Source of the DNA: UBA9547 sp044349205
GTDB taxonomy: Bacteria > Bacteroidota > Bacteroidia > Cytophagales > UBA9547
Reading direction: 5' to 3'
Length of the DNA: 8,297 nucleotides
Assembly: GCA_044349205.1 (NCBI GenBank)
Contig: JBIKRJ010000104.1
Location: forward strand, 1-8,297
Shown: piece after piece, positions 6,903 through 8,297 of the stretch
How the letters are laid out: the number at the start of each line of letters is the position of its first letter
How positions within the stretch are numbered: position 1 is the stretch's first letter
The notes under the pieces: model-generated
The model's input: the letters and a program-made list of their open reading frames with translations, nothing else
Told to the model about the DNA's origin: nothing
The model's database searches: none
Made by a program: the position numbers and the translations under genes

Positions 6903-7775
6903 ATGTACACAGAACGTATCGTAAATGTAGGCTTGGTACAAACCAACAGCGAACACGACGAGAAGAAAAATCTCGAAAAAATGTTGGATTTGACACATGC
7001 CACCATACAAAAAGGCGCACAAATCGTATGCCTGCAAGAACTGTACCGTTCCGATTATTTTTGCCAAACCGAAGACTACGACAAGTTTGCCCTTGCCGAA
7101 ACCATTCCGGGGCCCAGCACGGAAGCCTTTGCCAAACTAGCCAAACAACACCATGTGGCTATCGTGCTACCAATCTTCGAAAAAAGAGCCCACGGCTTGT
7201 ACCACAACAGCATCGTGATGATAGATGCCGACGGAAGTATCAAGGGCACTTACCGCAAAATGCACATCCCCGACGACCCAGGGTTTTATGAAAAATTCTA
7301 CTTTACGCCTGGCGACTTGGGATACAAAGCCTTCGACACCCAATATGCTAAAGTGGGAACCCTCATTTGCTGGGATCAATGGTACCCTGAAGCGGCCAGG
7401 CTTACGGCTTTGAAAGGTGCAGAAATCCTTTTTTACCCTACGGCCATAGGCTGGGACAGCAGCGAGGGCGAACTGCTGCGCAGCACCCAACACGAGGCTT
7501 GGCAAACTATTCAACGCAGCCATAGCGTGGCAAACGGCGTGTTTGTAGTGGCAGTAAACCGTATTGGCACAGAAGGCGACCTGACGTTTTGGGGACAAAG
7601 TTTTGTTTCCGACCCTATGGGAAAAATCCTTTATAAAGCCTCAAAAGACCAGGAAGAAACTGCCGTGGTGGCTTGCGACCTCTCACTCATCGAACACACC
7701 CGCATCCGTTGGCCTTTCTTGCGCGACAGGAGAGTGGATACTTTTGGAGAACTCACCCAACGATTTTTAGAGTGA
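6903..7775 (+). CDS. aguB: Carbon-nitrogen hydrolase, probable N-carbamoylputrescine amidase
   Basis: Nitrilase-superfamily amidase whose likely reaction is N-carbamoylputrescine + H2O to putrescine + CO2 + NH3, in the agmatine route of polyamine synthesis; cytosolic. The chosen start ATG 6903 gives 290 aa, the usual AguB length. An in-frame TTG at 6879 would add 8 residues but falls inside the putative promoter box. The Glu-Lys-Cys triad is visible: Glu46 in CLQELYRSDYFCQ, Lys119 in YRKMHIPDDPGFYEKFYF and Cys156 in TLICWDQWYPEAARL. Further AguB-like blocks are PTAIGWD, HEAWQTIQRSHSVANGVFVV and RRVDTFGELTQRF near the end. These conserved blocks resemble known AguB proteins, though substrate assignment within the superfamily is always inference. 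No agmatine deiminase gene is next to it in this window. A convergent tRNA gene ends 6 bp after its stop. Confidence 0.88.
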   Translation: MYTERIVNVGLVQTNSEHDEKKNLEKMLDLTHATIQKGAQIVCLQELYRSDYFCQTEDYDKFALAETIPGPSTEAFAKLAKQHHVAIVLPIFEKRAHGLYHNSIVMIDADGSIKGTYRKMHIPDDPGFYEKFYFTPGDLGYKAFDTQYAKVGTLICWDQWYPEAARLTALKGAEILFYPTAIGWDSSEGELLRSTQHEAWQTIQRSHSVANGVFVVAVNRIGTEGDLTFWGQSFVSDPMGKILYKASKDQEETAVVACDLSLIEHTRIRWPFLRDRRVDTFGELTQRFLE

Positions 7776-7781
7776 TAAAAG

Positions 7782-7856
7782 TGGGCTGTACTGGGCTCGA
7801 ACCAGTGACCCCTGCCTTGTCGAGGCAGTGCTCTGAACCAACTGAGCTAACAACCC
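7782..7856 (-). tRNA. tRNA-Val (anticodon GAC), with C at position 33
   Basis: A 75-nt cloverleaf folds on the minus strand. The acceptor stem is GGGTTGT with ACAGCCC (one T-G pair) and discriminator A. The D stem is GCTC/GAGC with loop AGTTGGTTCA, the anticodon stem is CTGCC/GGCAG with loop TCGACAA, the variable region is GGGTC, and the T stem is ACTGG/CCAGT with loop TTCGAGC. The anticodon GAC reads Val GUC/GUU codons. The loop has C where U33 is expected. No CCA is encoded. The gene converges on the amidase gene, with 6 bp between them and no separate terminator visible in that gap. Confidence 0.92.
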
Positions 7857-7970
7857 TGAATGGAAGTGCGAATTACGAATTTTTTATTTAACAAAGGGAA
7901 TAAAAAATCGTTTTGAGAGTATTACACTCCATTTTGTCTGCTGCTTCCCTATAAGGGTTACTTGGGAGAA

Positions 7971-8297
7971 ATGAGAAATATAAATGCTAAATTTGATCTT
8001 CAAAAAATCAGCATTCTGCAACTGTTTTTTTTCATAATTCCCTTACTACTCTTTGCTCCAAATCTTGTAGCACACACGCCCCAAAAGGTTAAACCATCGG
8101 TAAATAGCCACTATTTCATCGAGAACAAAGGGCAATGGGAAAAAGCCATTTTATTTCGCGCCGAAATTGCCCAAGGAAATATACTGATTACAACCGAGGG
8201 TATTGTGTACCAACTGGCACAATCTGAATTTGAACCCTCTAAAATCACCTGCTCCGACCACTCAAACCCGCATCTGGGAAATGGGAAAAAGAAAATG
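7971..8297 (+). CDS. Secreted DUF7948/SBBP-type protein, 5' part only
   Basis: N-terminal 109 codons of a gene that continues past the right edge, translated from ATG 7971 with no stop. The start follows CTTGGGAGAA with no clear Shine-Dalgarno sequence. Residues 1-34 look like a signal peptide with a long polar lead and a hydrophobic core (about 15-34, LQLFFFIIPLLLFAPNLVA), so the product is exported. The mature start (HYFIENKGQWEKAILFRAEI, then GNILITTEGIVYQL) matches the 'F-ENKGQW ... G-Y-L' opening I know from Bacteroidota proteins with DUF7948 followed by SBBP repeats. These are usually large surface or secreted proteins ending in a type IX secretion or gliding-associated C-terminal domain, but that part cannot be seen here. 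In-frame alternative starts before the hydrophobic core are not attractive. Function is unknown. Confidence 0.75.
   Translation, partial: MRNINAKFDLQKISILQLFFFIIPLLLFAPNLVAHTPQKVKPSVNSHYFIENKGQWEKAILFRAEIAQGNILITTEGIVYQLAQSEFEPSKITCSDHSNPHLGNGKKKM

Noticed and set aside
7167..7598. Minus-strand open frame of 143 codons inside the amidase gene
   Set aside because: Antisense to a complete amidase gene with its catalytic triad intact; no motif and no plausible start context.
7673..7891. Plus-strand open frame of 72 codons containing GCTGLEPVTPALSRQCSEPT
   Set aside because: It is the antisense translation of the tRNA-Val gene plus the end of the amidase gene; similar peptides are familiar spurious annotations over tRNA genes.

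Overview
The window looks like a chromosomal segment of a Bacteroidota bacterium, probably of the Cytophagales type (the order-level guess is inference). The evidence is the gene set and order (NAD kinase, DUF6089 barrel proteins, undecaprenyl diphosphate synthase, BamA, OmpH/Skp), a perfect Bacteroidota-type -7 promoter box (TAnnTTTG) upstream of the amidase gene, little recognisable Shine-Dalgarno sequence, and a truncated DUF7948/SBBP-type secreted protein at the right edge.

Positions 1-6722 form one minus-strand block. In transcription order it holds NAD kinase (6722-5847), a 339-aa DUF6089-type outer-membrane protein (5749-4730), a second, shorter DUF6089-type protein (4675-4028), uppS (3973-3230), bamA (3233-594, overlapping uppS by 4 nt) and an ompH/skp-like chaperone gene that runs off the left edge (532-1). 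Apart from NAD kinase the block is an envelope-building unit. UppS makes the C55 lipid carrier for peptidoglycan and other surface glycans, BamA inserts outer-membrane beta-barrels, OmpH/Skp escorts unfolded barrel proteins through the periplasm, and the DUF6089 proteins look like barrel clients of that machinery. Gaps are 54 to 97 bp, except for the uppS-bamA overlap.

Positions 6723-6902 are a 180-bp divergent intergenic region. To its right, on the plus strand, lies a nitrilase-superfamily amidase resembling N-carbamoylputrescine amidase (6903-7775). Six bases past its stop is the 3' end of a convergent tRNA gene, tRNA-Val(GAC), on the minus strand (7856-7782), which appears to carry C instead of the near-universal U at position 33. 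A plus-strand gene for a secreted DUF7948-type protein begins at 7971 and continues past the right edge.

No mobile element, CRISPR array, phage gene or clearly new system was seen. The signals most worth a second look are a perfect 13-bp inverted repeat inside the shorter DUF6089 gene, the C33 tRNA, the tandem diverged DUF6089 pair with a shared leader 10-mer, and the tight uppS-bamA coupling.
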